Numbered from the stretch's first letter, positions 53,792 through 62,120 are shown. The stretch: DNA of 64,000 bases from Paenibacillus sp. PAMC 26794 (GCF_000316035.1 NZ_ANHX01000021.1:90906-154905), one strand, 5' to 3'. Notes: generated by a model from the sequence alone, not told the origin. Translations and numbers: made by a program.

Positions 53792-53937
53792 ATCTAACGT
53801 ATGTCCATTCCTGACTTTGATTCCCCTTAGATTGCTCTTATCTTAAGTAAAATCAATGTGTCGTCTGGATTCACTTCATCGAAACTTCGCAGGCGACCAA
53901 GGCGTGGTATCCCTACAGCTTGAATACATTGTTATGT
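53792..53937 (-). repeat. Cassette repeat C (attC-like)
   Basis: Left core ATCTAAC is a perfect RYYYAAC. The right end reads CTTGAATACATTGTTATGT. It is a long-class copy with a central CTTAAG. In gene direction it lies 52 nt after the LprI-like gene stop (53990) and 47 nt before the GNAT start. Confidence 0.8.
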
Positions 53938-53989
53938 GCCGTTACTGCTTCGAAGCATCACCTAAAAACCTTTAATCCAGATCCCATCT

Positions 53990-54643
53990 CTATTTTTTAC
54001 TTTGGTATAAAAACTCAACTTCACCATCTAGCAAATATCGATATTCAAATAATTGCATTGTTCTTTCCATAATTCTCTCCCGTATAACCATGCCTAGGCT
54101 TACCGATCCTTTTGATCCAAGATAACCATTATTAATAAATGTCTTCTCTACAAATTTTGTTTCCTTTAAGTGATACTGTAACCATTCTTTCTGCGATTCA
54201 ATTAGTGCTTCTCTTGGTTCTTCATCCAACTTAGAAAGAAGCTTATTATATATTTGATTCAACTCTTTATCCCAAATCTCTGTATATTTGCTTTCCAACG
54301 CTTCCCATCCCATTGTTGTAATAATCTCTTTTGAATTTTGAGCCTCATTAAATTCCACTTCATAATCATGATCTATAGGATTTCGAAGCATTTCATCATA
54401 AAATTCTCCTTTCAATTCATAGTTCCCAATGCTCATGGATAACACTTCATTGTTAGAAGCATCTGATCGACCTTCAGTTATTTCTTTCGGTTCTGTTCCA
54501 TTACCTGTACTCACTTCATCAGGAGGTAGTTCAGAATTCATTTTTGATTTAGTTTCGCTGTTCAAGGTAGTCGATTGACTACTATTTTGGCAAGATGAAA
54601 ACACTATTGTAATAAAAACTAATAAGAGTATCTTACCTTTCAT
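53990..54643 (-). CDS. LprI-like lipoprotein (lysozyme-inhibitor domain)
   Basis: The 217-aa protein has a lipoprotein signal (LVFITIVFSSC). After a Ser/Thr/Glu-rich linker the C-terminal 100 residues fit PF07007/LprI: WDKELNQIYNKLLSKL, LIESQKEWLQYHLKE, GSKGSVSLGMVIRERI and YRYLLDG. LprI from Mycobacterium inhibits lysozyme. It would sit on the outer membrane face. It forms a single-gene cassette between repeats C and D. Confidence 0.8.
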   Translation of the reverse strand: MKGKILLLVFITIVFSSCQNSSQSTTLNSETKSKMNSELPPDEVSTGNGTEPKEITEGRSDASNNEVLSMSIGNYELKGEFYDEMLRNPIDHDYEVEFNEAQNSKEIITTMGWEALESKYTEIWDKELNQIYNKLLSKLDEEPREALIESQKEWLQYHLKETKFVEKTFINNGYLGSKGSVSLGMVIRERIMERTMQLFEYRYLLDGEVEFLYQSKK

Positions 54644-54663
54644 AAATTATCTCCTTTAATGGC

Positions 54664-54831
54664 ACATAACGTTCCTGTATCCACGACCCTCCCACCAACT
54701 TAAGCGACCAATTGGTCCGGCCGCGATGCGGTTAGTCAGGGCGGAGGTGTCCGCTGAATTCTCTTCCCTGCCGATTGCTTCTCGCCGATCGAGGAACTGT
54801 CAGGCTCCCAAACGTGGATATAATGTTAGAT
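54664..54831 (-). repeat. Cassette repeat D (attC-like, long class)
   Basis: Cores ACATAAC (left) and GTTAGAT (right, exact GTTRRRY). Arms are GTTCCTGTATCCACGAC and CGTGGATATAAT. The GC-rich inner module (ACTTAAG, GCGATGCGGTTAGTC, GGTGTCCGC, TTCCCTGCC) is shared with repeat O 9 kb away. It lies 21 nt past the IMPase stop and 20 nt before the LprI start. Confidence 0.88.
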
Positions 54832-54852
54832 GAAGTCAGTTGCTTCTAGGTG

Positions 54853-55653
54853 TTAGCTCAATCCTTCTCTTACAATTTGCAATAATTCTTCTTTGTGGTC
54901 TGGGTGACATGCAATTAAATAAGGTTCTTCTTTCATTCCATTAAACTTATTTCCTTCAAAATCTATAACAAGCCCCCCTGCTTCCTTAACCATTAAGATA
55001 CCTGAATACAAGTCATCACCTTCAGAATTGTACAGAACAATTCCATCAATATCTCCTTTGGCCAACATACACCATTGAAGCGTTGGAGCCCACAATCTTA
55101 ACATTCGTTTAAATCTAATATCAATGTGTTGTCTTAGTTTTACTGCTTGTGGGTCGTTTTGTACTCTGTGACCTTGAATCCAACCTATATTTCCTTTGAA
55201 AATATTCGGGTTACTCTTAATTTGTATTTGTCGATTATTGCAGCTTGTCCCTTCACCAATAACAGATACAAATAAACGTTCTGTTAGAGGTTCATAGACC
55301 ACTCCAAGCACAGGCTCTCTTTTGTACATTAAAGTAATTGATATCGTAAAAACAGGTAAACCAATCGCAAAATTATTAGTTCCGTCTAAAGGATCAATTA
55401 ACCATAACCAATCGTGCTTAGTTCCGATAAGCCCTGCCTCTTCACTGTGTATCTGATGATTTGGAAATACGCCTTGTATTTGTTTGATGATGATTTCTTC
55501 ACAGATATGATCTACTTCAGTAACCACATCCCCAAATTCATCTTTAGATCTCAGTTCAACAAAGTTATCAAACTTCTCTTTAGAGATTAGACCTGCTTCG
55601 CGAATAATTCTTATTGCTATCTCTTTTGCGGTTTGAACAATCTTACGATCCAT
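54853..55653 (-). CDS. Inositol monophosphatase family protein
   Basis: The 266-aa product starts at 55653 behind GAGGTG. It has DVVTEVDHICEEIIIKQI, the metal motif SEEAGL, WLWLIDPLDGTNNFAIGLPVF and, late in the protein, EGDDLYSGILMVKEAGG. These are the four IMPase motifs. Family members dephosphorylate inositol, PAP or sugar phosphates. It is a single-gene cassette between repeats D and E. Confidence 0.93.
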   Translation of the reverse strand: MDRKIVQTAKEIAIRIIREAGLISKEKFDNFVELRSKDEFGDVVTEVDHICEEIIIKQIQGVFPNHQIHSEEAGLIGTKHDWLWLIDPLDGTNNFAIGLPVFTISITLMYKREPVLGVVYEPLTERLFVSVIGEGTSCNNRQIQIKSNPNIFKGNIGWIQGHRVQNDPQAVKLRQHIDIRFKRMLRLWAPTLQWCMLAKGDIDGIVLYNSEGDDLYSGILMVKEAGGLVIDFEGNKFNGMKEEPYLIACHPDHKEELLQIVREGLS

Positions 55654-55690
55654 TACGCACCTCATATTGATTTTGATTTTAACTGATTTC

Positions 55691-55795
55691 ATCTAACATT
55701 TTGTGTTCACGACGACTGGCTGGATACATTCTTCTACTTATAGTTTCTACCCGACCAAGGAGCACTAGCGACGATGCTTGAACATCTGGTTAGGC
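55691..55795 (-). repeat. Cassette repeat E (best attC match)
   Basis: Plus-strand left core ATCTAAC and right core GTTAGGC match RYYYAAC and GTTRRRY exactly. Inner arms are TGTTCACGAC and TTGAACA, with spacers of 6 and 4 bases. In gene direction it opens GCCTAAC, and its TAA is the stop codon of the P-loop gene (55790). It ends 37 nt before the IMPase start. Total 105 bp. Confidence 0.92.
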
Positions 55796-56422
55796 AATGT
55801 CGTTGCCCTCCATGATTACCCTTACATACTCATCCCAATTCTTATCATCTGTATTGATTTCTATTGTTGGAACTCTTGAGATTTGAGCTTGATGTCTTAA
55901 TACATTTTGGATTCTTAATAATTCACTTACCGACGATCTTACTTCTTCTTCTGTTTTATAGATCCATTCTTCTGGTTGTCTACTTTTAATTCTTTCTTCT
56001 ACAACTTCGGGCGAGATTGTAAGCAAAATACACCTGGCACCTAAAGACTCAAGCTGTTCTTCTATTTTATTTATCTCATCCAAATCCGAATCTACAAATG
56101 CAGCTCTATGATTTAAGTGAAACCTCTCCAGAACATAAAATAGTCCCCTAGATCCTCTAGATGCAGGACCAAGTTGAATTGCCCATTCGTTAAGTTTCTT
56201 TAGCATGTCAACCCGCTCTTTAAGTAACTCAATGTGTCCTTCCCGGGTTAGACTTACATATTCTCCATGTTTATTATTCAAAATTTGAGTATAATGTTCT
56301 CCAAGGATAACTACGCTCCGTTCTGAGGATTCTTCTTGTGATTGATATCGTTTAATTGCTTTTAATACTGAAGTCTTCCCGGCATTTGAGTACCCCTCAA
56401 GAATTACTCCTCTAATATGCAT
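55790..56422 (-). CDS. P-loop NTPase/kinase-like protein
   Basis: The 210-aa protein has Walker A EGYSNAGKTSVLKAI, a long helical middle, FVDSDLDEINKIEEQLESLGARCILLTISPE and the Arg-containing RIKSRQPEEWIYKTEEEV. It looks like a thymidylate-kinase-type small-molecule kinase, but the acceptor is unknown. Its stop codon is inside the core of repeat E, as in integron cassettes. Confidence 0.82.
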   Translation of the reverse strand: MHIRGVILEGYSNAGKTSVLKAIKRYQSQEESSERSVVILGEHYTQILNNKHGEYVSLTREGHIELLKERVDMLKKLNEWAIQLGPASRGSRGLFYVLERFHLNHRAAFVDSDLDEINKIEEQLESLGARCILLTISPEVVEERIKSRQPEEWIYKTEEEVRSSVSELLRIQNVLRHQAQISRVPTIEINTDDKNWDEYVRVIMEGNDIA

Positions 56423-56450
56423 TTAAATCTCCTTCCACTAGCATTATTTC

Positions 56451-56562
56451 GCCTAACGTTTCTGTATTCATACGTTCAACTTAGTTTAATATTTTTTATG
56501 AAGCGCTTTCATTCGGTAGACCAAGGCTCCGAAGGAGCCGCAGCCTGAATATTATGTTATCT
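56451..56562 (-). repeat. Cassette repeat F (attC-like)
   Basis: Left core GCCTAAC is an exact RYYYAAC. Arms are GTTTCTGTATTCAT and CTGAATATTATGTTATCT. Inner module GAAGCGCTTTC and GGCTCCGAAGGAGCC are shared with A and B. It begins 44 nt after the VOC stop (56607) in gene direction and ends 28 nt before the P-loop start. Confidence 0.85.
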
Positions 56563-56606
56563 GATGCTGATACTTCTTTTAAATCCCCAAATACATTCTT
56601 TAGTTT

Positions 56607-57065
56607 TTATCTCTTCAAAAGGTCTTCCCATTCTTCGATTGATAATTTATTGGATATATTCTTTAAGTTTTCAGGGACACTTACAAAACACATTAATTCT
56701 AAACTATTTCCATCTGGATCATTGAAGTAGACTGAAGCATTTCCCTGATTAGGCCTAACAAATGGATCTATTGAATCTCTTTTTCCAAATGGGACAGGCT
56801 CTATTTCAATTGATTGAAGCCATTTCACACTGTCTCGAAGATCTTCATAACTAACTCGAAATGCTATATGCCTTAATGATGGATGATAAGAAGTTTTATG
56901 CTCTTTGCCTTGCCATAGACCGACCCAACTCTTTTCTTTTTCAATCCAGAAGAACGCTGTATCTTCATCTCTCCAGGCCAGCTCTAATCCTAATTTAGAA
57001 TAAAATTCGATAGATTGATGTAAGTTACTTACTGGTAAATGTGCTTCATACAACCCAAGTATCAT
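56607..57065 (-). CDS. VOC (glyoxalase/fosfomycin-resistance-like) protein
   Basis: The 152-aa product starts at 57065 behind AAAGGAG; a longer frame through repeat G is rejected. It has YEAHLPVSNLHQSIEFYSKLGLELAW, HIAFRVSYEDLRDSV and ASVYFNDPDGNSLELMCFV, with the metal His and Glu positions of this family. Many relatives modify or bind antibiotics. It is a single-gene cassette. Confidence 0.9.
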   Translation of the reverse strand: MILGLYEAHLPVSNLHQSIEFYSKLGLELAWRDEDTAFFWIEKEKSWVGLWQGKEHKTSYHPSLRHIAFRVSYEDLRDSVKWLQSIEIEPVPFGKRDSIDPFVRPNQGNASVYFNDPDGNSLELMCFVSVPENLKNISNKLSIEEWEDLLKR

Positions 57066-57076
57066 ATTTTCTCCTT

Positions 57077-57159
57077 TCAATCTTGCCAGTGATGTCCCGA
57101 CGGACTTAGGGGCTGGATCGCTTCTCAGAGTGACTACGAGCGTCAATATGTTGTTAGCC
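57077..57159 (-). repeat. Cassette repeat G (degenerate attC-like)
   Basis: The right end CGTCAATATGTTGTTAGCC matches the array repeat, and its TTA is the stop codon of the nucleotidyltransferase gene (57154). The left arm is poor: TTGCCAGTGATGTCCCGACG has lost its AAC core. It has 11 nt between it and the VOC start. Total about 83 bp. Confidence 0.6.
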
Positions 57160-57921
57160 AACTGAATTTCTGGAAGCAGCCATTGTATTTAAAGCGTTCT
57201 CAAAATAGCGATATACTTCATCTGCGATTTCCAGAAACTCTTCAGCAGATACATCGCTATCCAAGTAACAAGCATACAGATACTCAACTAAAGCGGAGTT
57301 AATCTCACAATAGTTTAATATGGCATTCTTCATCTTAATGATTTCATCTTCCCATACCCCTGTATCTTCTAAAATCAAAGAGTATAATGCACGAATTAAT
57401 CTCTTAGAGTAACCTTTAATATATCTAGTTTTCATTGAGTGATCACTAACATTAGAAAGTGATCGATGTACACGATCTACTTCCTCCTTGGTATCTGTAT
57501 TTAAGTCTAAAATGAATTCTTGAGAAATTATGATCGGGGGTACTTTTTCACCAATGTCCTCCCCATGTATACAAACACAAATGATCTTAATCCAAAAACC
57601 CCAATCATTCGGTCTACTTAATACATCATCAATCGAGCAAATGATCGTATCCATCTTAGTGACGAATGGATATTCTTCCAAAAGCCTGTCTTTAATCATT
57701 GACAATCTTTCGTAATCAATATCTTCGGGATTTGCACATACAATAGTAAAGTCTGCATCTGACTTAAAAGGTTGAGCCGTTCCTTTTGGAATCGAGCCAC
57801 ACATATAAATGCTATGAATCTTATCTTTGAATTCGTTAAGAATATGATCCACATACTTATCAACCAAATCCTTATATTCACTTTGTATGGTAATTTTATT
57901 TATAACTTTTTCTAATATCAT
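57154..57921 (-). CDS. Nucleotidyltransferase (aminoglycoside adenylyltransferase-like)
   Basis: The 255-aa protein has HSIYMCGSIPKGTAQPFKSDADFTIVC, the GSx(n)DxD motif for metal and nucleotide, followed by a helical C-terminal domain (KTRYIKGYSKRLIRALYSLIL) like ANT(3'')/ANT(9) enzymes. Such genes (aadA) are classic integron cassettes. The precise substrate is unknown. Its stop codon lies in repeat G. Confidence 0.82.
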   Translation of the reverse strand: MILEKVINKITIQSEYKDLVDKYVDHILNEFKDKIHSIYMCGSIPKGTAQPFKSDADFTIVCANPEDIDYERLSMIKDRLLEEYPFVTKMDTIICSIDDVLSRPNDWGFWIKIICVCIHGEDIGEKVPPIIISQEFILDLNTDTKEEVDRVHRSLSNVSDHSMKTRYIKGYSKRLIRALYSLILEDTGVWEDEIIKMKNAILNYCEINSALVEYLYACYLDSDVSAEEFLEIADEVYRYFENALNTMAASRNSVG

Positions 57922-57978
57922 ATAGACTCCTCCTAAAATATGAGCTTCTTCTAGCTACTTATAATGAATTTACGACTT

Positions 57979-58614
57979 TCAATGTGCTTGGTTTATTAAG
58001 ATTGAGATATATTCTTCATCTTTAAACCTTGTCACCTTACAGTTCTCAATGGATTCAAATTCTGCTATTCTCTCTTCAATTGTTTTATTAGTACGATCTT
58101 TAAATATGTCCTCTCGATCATAGTGAGGAAAAATAAACTTGTCAGTTACACCTAATGCCTTAAAATCCGTTAAATTCATTGTGTTCATCTGTGGAGTAAA
58201 GAAATCGACAATGTTAATATTCGGCCCCAGTAATAACGTTCCTGCACTTACTCCAACTATAATTACATTCTGTGCAGCCAGTGTTTTAATAACTTCATCA
58301 GCACCACTTTTCTTCGCGTAATACAATAATGTAAATGGATTTCCACCATTGATATATATAACATCTCTATGTAAGAGAATTTGCGGGTCATCAAATTCAA
58401 TATCTACAAAATTGATATGCTGAAATCCCATGTCCTTAAACTCTTGCATTGCTCTTTGTGCATATCTATTAGTTTCTTTTCTAGGGGATGCTGTTGTAAT
58501 AATTGAGACTTTTAATTGAGAAATATCTCCATCAATAAAATCCAGAAATTGATTTTTAATATCTTCAGTATAAAAACCACAAGAGGTTAGTAACAAGCTA
58601 CTCATTGAAATCAC
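57979..58614 (-). CDS. Peptidase S51 (dipeptidase E-like)
   Basis: The 211-aa protein has LTSCGFYTEDI, INGGNPFTLLYYAKKSG, the nucleophile elbow GVSAGTLLLGP (Ser) and a late His (FIFPHYDRED). This matches class I amidotransferase-like peptidase E. The start is GTG 58614 or ATG 58605. It shares a cassette with the nucleotidyltransferase downstream (57-bp gap, no repeat). Confidence 0.88.
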   Translation of the reverse strand: MISMSSLLLTSCGFYTEDIKNQFLDFIDGDISQLKVSIITTASPRKETNRYAQRAMQEFKDMGFQHINFVDIEFDDPQILLHRDVIYINGGNPFTLLYYAKKSGADEVIKTLAAQNVIIVGVSAGTLLLGPNINIVDFFTPQMNTMNLTDFKALGVTDKFIFPHYDREDIFKDRTNKTIEERIAEFESIENCKVTRFKDEEYISILINQAH

Positions 58615-58673
58615 CGTCCTTAACTAATAGTTTATCTAAACTTTATAATTTAATTAAGCATTCCCCTGATTTC

Positions 58674-58769
58674 TGCTAACGTTCCTGTATTCAGGACTCG
58701 GCGTATGCTGAGTGTCCGGCAAATGCCGGACAAAGGACGAATGTCCGCAGCATGAATATTATGGTAGGT
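58674..58769 (-). repeat. Cassette repeat I (attC-like)
   Basis: Left core TGCTAAC with arm GTTCCTGTATTCAGGAC, right arm GCATGAATATTATG followed by GTAGGT (one base short of GTTAGGT). The centre contains an exact GTCCGGC / GCCGGAC hairpin. It ends 59 nt before the S51 start. The 121 nt between it and the membrane-protein stop at 58891 hold nothing I can name. Confidence 0.82.
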
Positions 58770-58890
58770 GATGTCGGGCGTTTCTTTGAGTTCTCATTTA
58801 AAATCGTCCTTATGTCCCTATCCTAATGCCTTTCCATAGCACCTTCTTGAAGTAAATCCAATTCATAAATATTTTGGGTGTTATGTTCAG

Positions 58891-59445
58891 TCATTTGAGC
58901 TTGAGAGTAAGTTTTCCTTTATAGGTATCAAAGCTAACTGTCCCTCTCGTCCATTTTGGAGCAGAGTAATCAAAAATATCTTCTTGGGAAAGATATAAGT
59001 CATGTGGTTCTTCTATCACAACTTCCTTAGTCGTTAACTCAGTTAAGAATAAACCCCAAAACTTCGTTTGGTAGACACGATACTGTGTAATGCCTTGATC
59101 CAGCAGATTAGCTCGATGTTCAACTATAACTTCACTATAGTGCCCAGGGCCAGGGATATGCAGATGTTCGTAGCTGTATGGATCAAATACTGGAGCAAAT
59201 GAATACTTAATCAAAAGAAGAGAAGAAAAAATAATCAAAACAACAAAAAGAATTAGCTTTCTTCCTTTACTTTTATAGCCTAACCAAAAAAATAAAATGA
59301 TGTGTAGTACGATAGGAATTACAAAGTTACTTTTTTTGAATATAGTAATATCATAATTGATGATAGATGAAAATAACCAAATTATATCCATAATCACTAT
59401 TATCAAGATAAATTTCTTTCGAAGTTTCAGGAGGGAATTGTTCAT
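58891..59445 (-). CDS. Membrane protein of unknown function
   Basis: The 184-aa product starts at 59445 (MNNSLLKLRKK) behind AAAGGAA. Three membrane segments lie at about 12-32, 42-60 and 68-86. The rest is a soluble tail with YSEVIVEHRANLLDQGITQYRVYQ and repeated acidic residues. I do not recognise the family. It belongs to the cassette preceding repeat I. Confidence 0.7.
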   Translation of the reverse strand: MNNSLLKLRKKFILIIVIMDIIWLFSSIINYDITIFKKSNFVIPIVLHIILFFWLGYKSKGRKLILFVVLIIFSSLLLIKYSFAPVFDPYSYEHLHIPGPGHYSEVIVEHRANLLDQGITQYRVYQTKFWGLFLTELTTKEVVIEEPHDLYLSQEDIFDYSAPKWTRGTVSFDTYKGKLTLKLK

Positions 59446-59527
59446 GTTTATATATTCCTTTCGCTTCAGTGCTTTAATGAAGCCCTTTCTGATTGTTACA
59501 AGGTAACCTGGAGGAAATGGGTCGGCA

Positions 59528-59731
59528 TCATACAAAGCTAACTAAATTGATATCGGCTCCACGATTAATAATATATTCAAAATCTTCTCTCTTTCCATAC
59601 CTTGCAGCACTCAGTATAGATGGGAAATCCTTGTCATTTAAATTTGCTCCATTATTAATTAATAGTTTTACAATTCCGAAATTGTATTCGGGAAATGAAG
59701 ACCAAGCCCAGTCTAAATATGGAGCACCGTA
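59528..59731 (-). pseudogene. Ankyrin-repeat protein remnant
   Basis: A 67-codon open stretch reads as two ankyrin repeats (FGIVKLLINNGANLNDKDF and REDFEYIINRGADINL) and ends with TGA. The frame is closed upstream by TAA at 59732-59734 and has no start codon, so only the 3' end of a gene survives. Confidence 0.7.
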
Positions 59732-59807
59732 TTAAAATTTATAGTAATGTTCTATTGATGCATCAACGGTATATACAGAACCACACGTATTTAACTATTT
59801 TGATTCA

Positions 59808-59838
59808 CAAAAACGGCGGTCTCTCCGTAATTACCGCT
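59808..59838 (-). terminator. Terminator after the GNAT gene
   Basis: On the minus strand GCGGT / ACCGC is followed by CGTTTTTG, 60 nt past the stop at 59899. The stem is short but clear. Confidence 0.6.
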
Positions 59839-59898
59839 GTATCTTTACTTTATATGATGCTCTCATTTCACCTTGTTAGAAGTCCTATCCACATCATT

Positions 59899-60771
59899 CT
59901 AATATTCAAATTCTAGTTGAAGTGAATCACAAATTGGCATATAGCCTATCTTTCGGTAGATGCTATTTGATGTGGGATTTTCTAAATCTGTATATAAAAC
60001 GCACTTAGTAAATCCTTTCTCCAATGCAAGTTGGCTAATGTGTGCCACGATCGAAGTCGCGTAGCCCTTTCCGCGCTCATAGGGAGGCGTATAGACAAAG
60101 GCCACGCCGATAGCCGTTTGCATCTCCCTTGTATATCCGGCCATGGAAACAGGCATTCCTTTGTCGTCCTCTAAAATATAGAGTTTTTTCGATGCGATCC
60201 GGTAGAGATAAGGCTCTGCCTCTTGCGGTATGAACATTTCTGTTTTGCCATAACTTGACGCTGCTGAAAAAGCTTCAGCCCAGTAGGGAAAGAAGTGAAG
60301 ATCCTTTTTATCCAGCAGCCGAACGGTACCGATCTTTGGAATGTCCGGGTTTACCGCTGTAAGTTCATATATACATTGGCGCATGGTTGTATGAATAGTT
60401 ATACCCTTGCGCAAGACATATTCTTCGGCAAAACACTCCGCCAATTTTTTTTCCGTCGTCACACCCGGAATTTCACGGTCATTCAGCCCGTCTATCAAAC
60501 AGCGTACAGCCTCCGGGTTAAGGATGTTGTCCGTTGCATAAAGTGTAATATTGTGTGGCGGTGTCATTATTGCAGTAAGTTGTATGCCCGTAGCATCCGA
60601 AATAGTGACCATGAGCCAATTTACAGGGTCACGCCAATCTGTTTTGTCTTTTCCTTGATGTCCAATTATGATATTGCCCAGAGGAATCATATTTTGTGCC
60701 TCATGACGCATCAGCACTTCGTAGGTATCTCTGTAAAACTCATGCACATCCATATACAATTTAAATTGCAT
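59899..60771 (-). CDS. GNAT-family N-acetyltransferase (FR47-like)
   Basis: The 290-aa product starts at 60771 (MQFKLYMDVHEF), eight bases after AAAGGAG. An N-terminal half of about 140 residues precedes the GNAT domain (VAFVYTPPYERGKGYATSIVAHISQLALEKGF, the acetyl-CoA loop, and NPTSNSIYRKIGYMP). This two-part layout is known from the FR47-like family. It is followed by a terminator rather than a cassette repeat and is 174 nt from repeat K. Confidence 0.9.
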   Translation of the reverse strand: MQFKLYMDVHEFYRDTYEVLMRHEAQNMIPLGNIIIGHQGKDKTDWRDPVNWLMVTISDATGIQLTAIMTPPHNITLYATDNILNPEAVRCLIDGLNDREIPGVTTEKKLAECFAEEYVLRKGITIHTTMRQCIYELTAVNPDIPKIGTVRLLDKKDLHFFPYWAEAFSAASSYGKTEMFIPQEAEPYLYRIASKKLYILEDDKGMPVSMAGYTREMQTAIGVAFVYTPPYERGKGYATSIVAHISQLALEKGFTKCVLYTDLENPTSNSIYRKIGYMPICDSLQLEFEY

Positions 60772-60945
60772 CAAAATTACTCCTTTCATCTATTCAACAT
60801 TTTCTAGATTCTTCTTAACAATCGTTATTTCTTAAGGTTTGCTGACTGGAAAATAAGTGAATTTCATTCGTAAGAATGATTAACTATACTGCCTGTTAGT
60901 TGAATTAGCTGATAACAATTTGCTTTTTTTTGTTTTGAACTGATT

Positions 60946-61079
60946 TTCTAACGTTCCTGTATTCACGAACCCTCACTGGCTTAAGGGCTACAGCCGGGTC
61001 CGCAGGGTTGTCCGGCTGCTGCCAATTTCCCTGCCGGACCCAGGGCCGAATGGCCCGAGGTGTGAATATATTGTTATAC
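60946..61079 (-). repeat. Cassette repeat K (attC-like, long class)
   Basis: Left core TTCTAAC with arm GTTCCTGTATTCACGAAC, right arm GTGAATATATTGTTATAC. The pairing GTATTCAC / GTGAATA is exact. Inside, GGGTCCGCAGGG pairs with CCCTGCCGGACCC around a 20-nt loop. It begins 31 nt after the stop at 61111 in gene direction. The remaining gap up to 60772 is AT-rich and empty. Confidence 0.9.
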
Positions 61080-61110
61080 GCAGTGCCCTCTTCTGTGACT
61101 AAGCTATGGG

Positions 61111-61488
61111 CTATCTGTTATTTAGCTTTTCCAATAATTCTACCTCCTCTTCCTCTGAAAGTTGTTCTTCCGCTCTTGTTTTTGTTTCATCTATCTTTTG
61201 TACTTTTAATCTTCTTTTTATGAGCCATTCTTCACCAGGTTTCATGGTAGTTGCTGGATGTGGATATACATCCTCACTTATAATTTCCTCATCAATTATG
61301 TAAATGTATCCACATAACTTACCATTATGAAATCTTGCGCCATTCTCATCAAAAGAAACAATAGATGGTTTCTGCGAAAAGATTCTTGCTAACTCTCGAT
61401 CTTGAGTTATTGTGCTTCCGACTAGTAATTCATTTAGAAATAATGGCGAGCCATGAAACCAAGGCTTACTGTAGTCCCATTCTTTCAT
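61111..61488 (-). CDS. Hypothetical protein, possibly ADP-ribosyltransferase-fold
   Basis: The 125-aa product (from 61488 behind GAAGG) has WFHGSPLFLNELLVGSTITQDRELARIFSQKPSIV, GYIYIIDE and MKPGEEWLIKRRLKV. The FHGS...TQD...LA arrangement recalls ART-like proteins that handle small ligands, but no catalytic Glu is certain. The C-terminus is very acidic (EEQLSEEEEVELLEKL). It is a single-gene cassette between K and L. Confidence 0.65.
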   Translation of the reverse strand: MKEWDYSKPWFHGSPLFLNELLVGSTITQDRELARIFSQKPSIVSFDENGARFHNGKLCGYIYIIDEEIISEDVYPHPATTMKPGEEWLIKRRLKVQKIDETKTRAEEQLSEEEEVELLEKLNNR

Positions 61489-61566
61489 AATTATCACCTT
61501 CAATTAAGTTTTATTATGTTTCTTCTTTTATTGTTCTTTAGTTTCTTCTTAATTTTAGGGTATTGC

Positions 61567-61727
61567 GTATAACGTTGCACATTTCTGACGTCCAAACGGC
61601 TTAAGGACCGGAGGTCCGGGTGGCTTTGCCACTTAGCCGGTTGGATGTGTCGCCTGATTCCACTTTTCCGAAATCCCTCTTGAAGACCGAGGAGCGTCAG
61701 CGACGAAGCAAAAATGCATTGTTATAT
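61567..61727 (-). repeat. Cassette repeat L (attC-like, long class)
   Basis: Cores GTATAAC and GTTATAT. The inner module (GGCTTAAGG, GGATGTGT, GCCTGATTCCACTT, GAGCGTCAG) is shared with D and O. Here the arms are less alike than in K: TTCTGACG left and GCATTG right. It ends 78 nt before the start at 61488. Confidence 0.82.
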
Positions 61728-62120
61728 GCTGCCCCTTTTTCTTCGATTCCACATCCTTATATGTCTTGTGTGTTTTACGTATTTAATATGTCTTTACGTG
61801 TTTTATCTTTTGGTTCTATCTTTTGCTCCTATCAAATCCGTTTCCGCATAGGAAAGATCCCCTCATTTACTCTCGTACGCCTTCAGCAGTATCAACGTTG
61901 GTTTGTGTAGTAACTTCATCTAATGAACTCTAGCCTTATAAGAGGCTCGTGTTCCTCGGACCGGAGATTTGCCGATGGCTTCATTCAGATTCCTGCTCAC
62001 GTTGGACACCCCTGCCTTAAGCTATGGCTTACTTCTCCCCTCACCATTCGGGACTTAATCCTTGATATAGAATACATGCTGAACGCACAATCAAAATTTA
62101 AGAGGATTGTTGTCCTCCCT
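61728..62120. other. Gap with a Firmicutes-type multicopy sequence (about 61933-62100)
   Basis: No gene is supported. From 61933 the sequence reads GGACCGGAGATTTGCCG, CAGATTCCTGCTCACG, GGACACCCCTGCCTTAAG and CATTCGGGACTT, which I recall as a boilerplate motif scattered in many Firmicutes, usually mis-called as hypothetical proteins. It may be the relic of a repeat or retroelement. The stretch 61733-61930 is T-rich and plain. Confidence 0.4.

Noticed and set aside
51893..56511. cre operators at GAAGCGCTTYC inside repeats A and F
   Set aside because: The palindrome is part of a shared inner module of the repeat and is not placed like an operator, so CcpA binding is not a fair call.
57066..57161. 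Longer start for the VOC protein at 56607
   Set aside because: The extension translates repeat G; AAAGGAG precedes ATG 57065.
61008..61910. Plus-strand ORFs across repeats K and L
   Set aside because: They translate palindromic repeat DNA or lie opposite real genes, with no ribosome sites.
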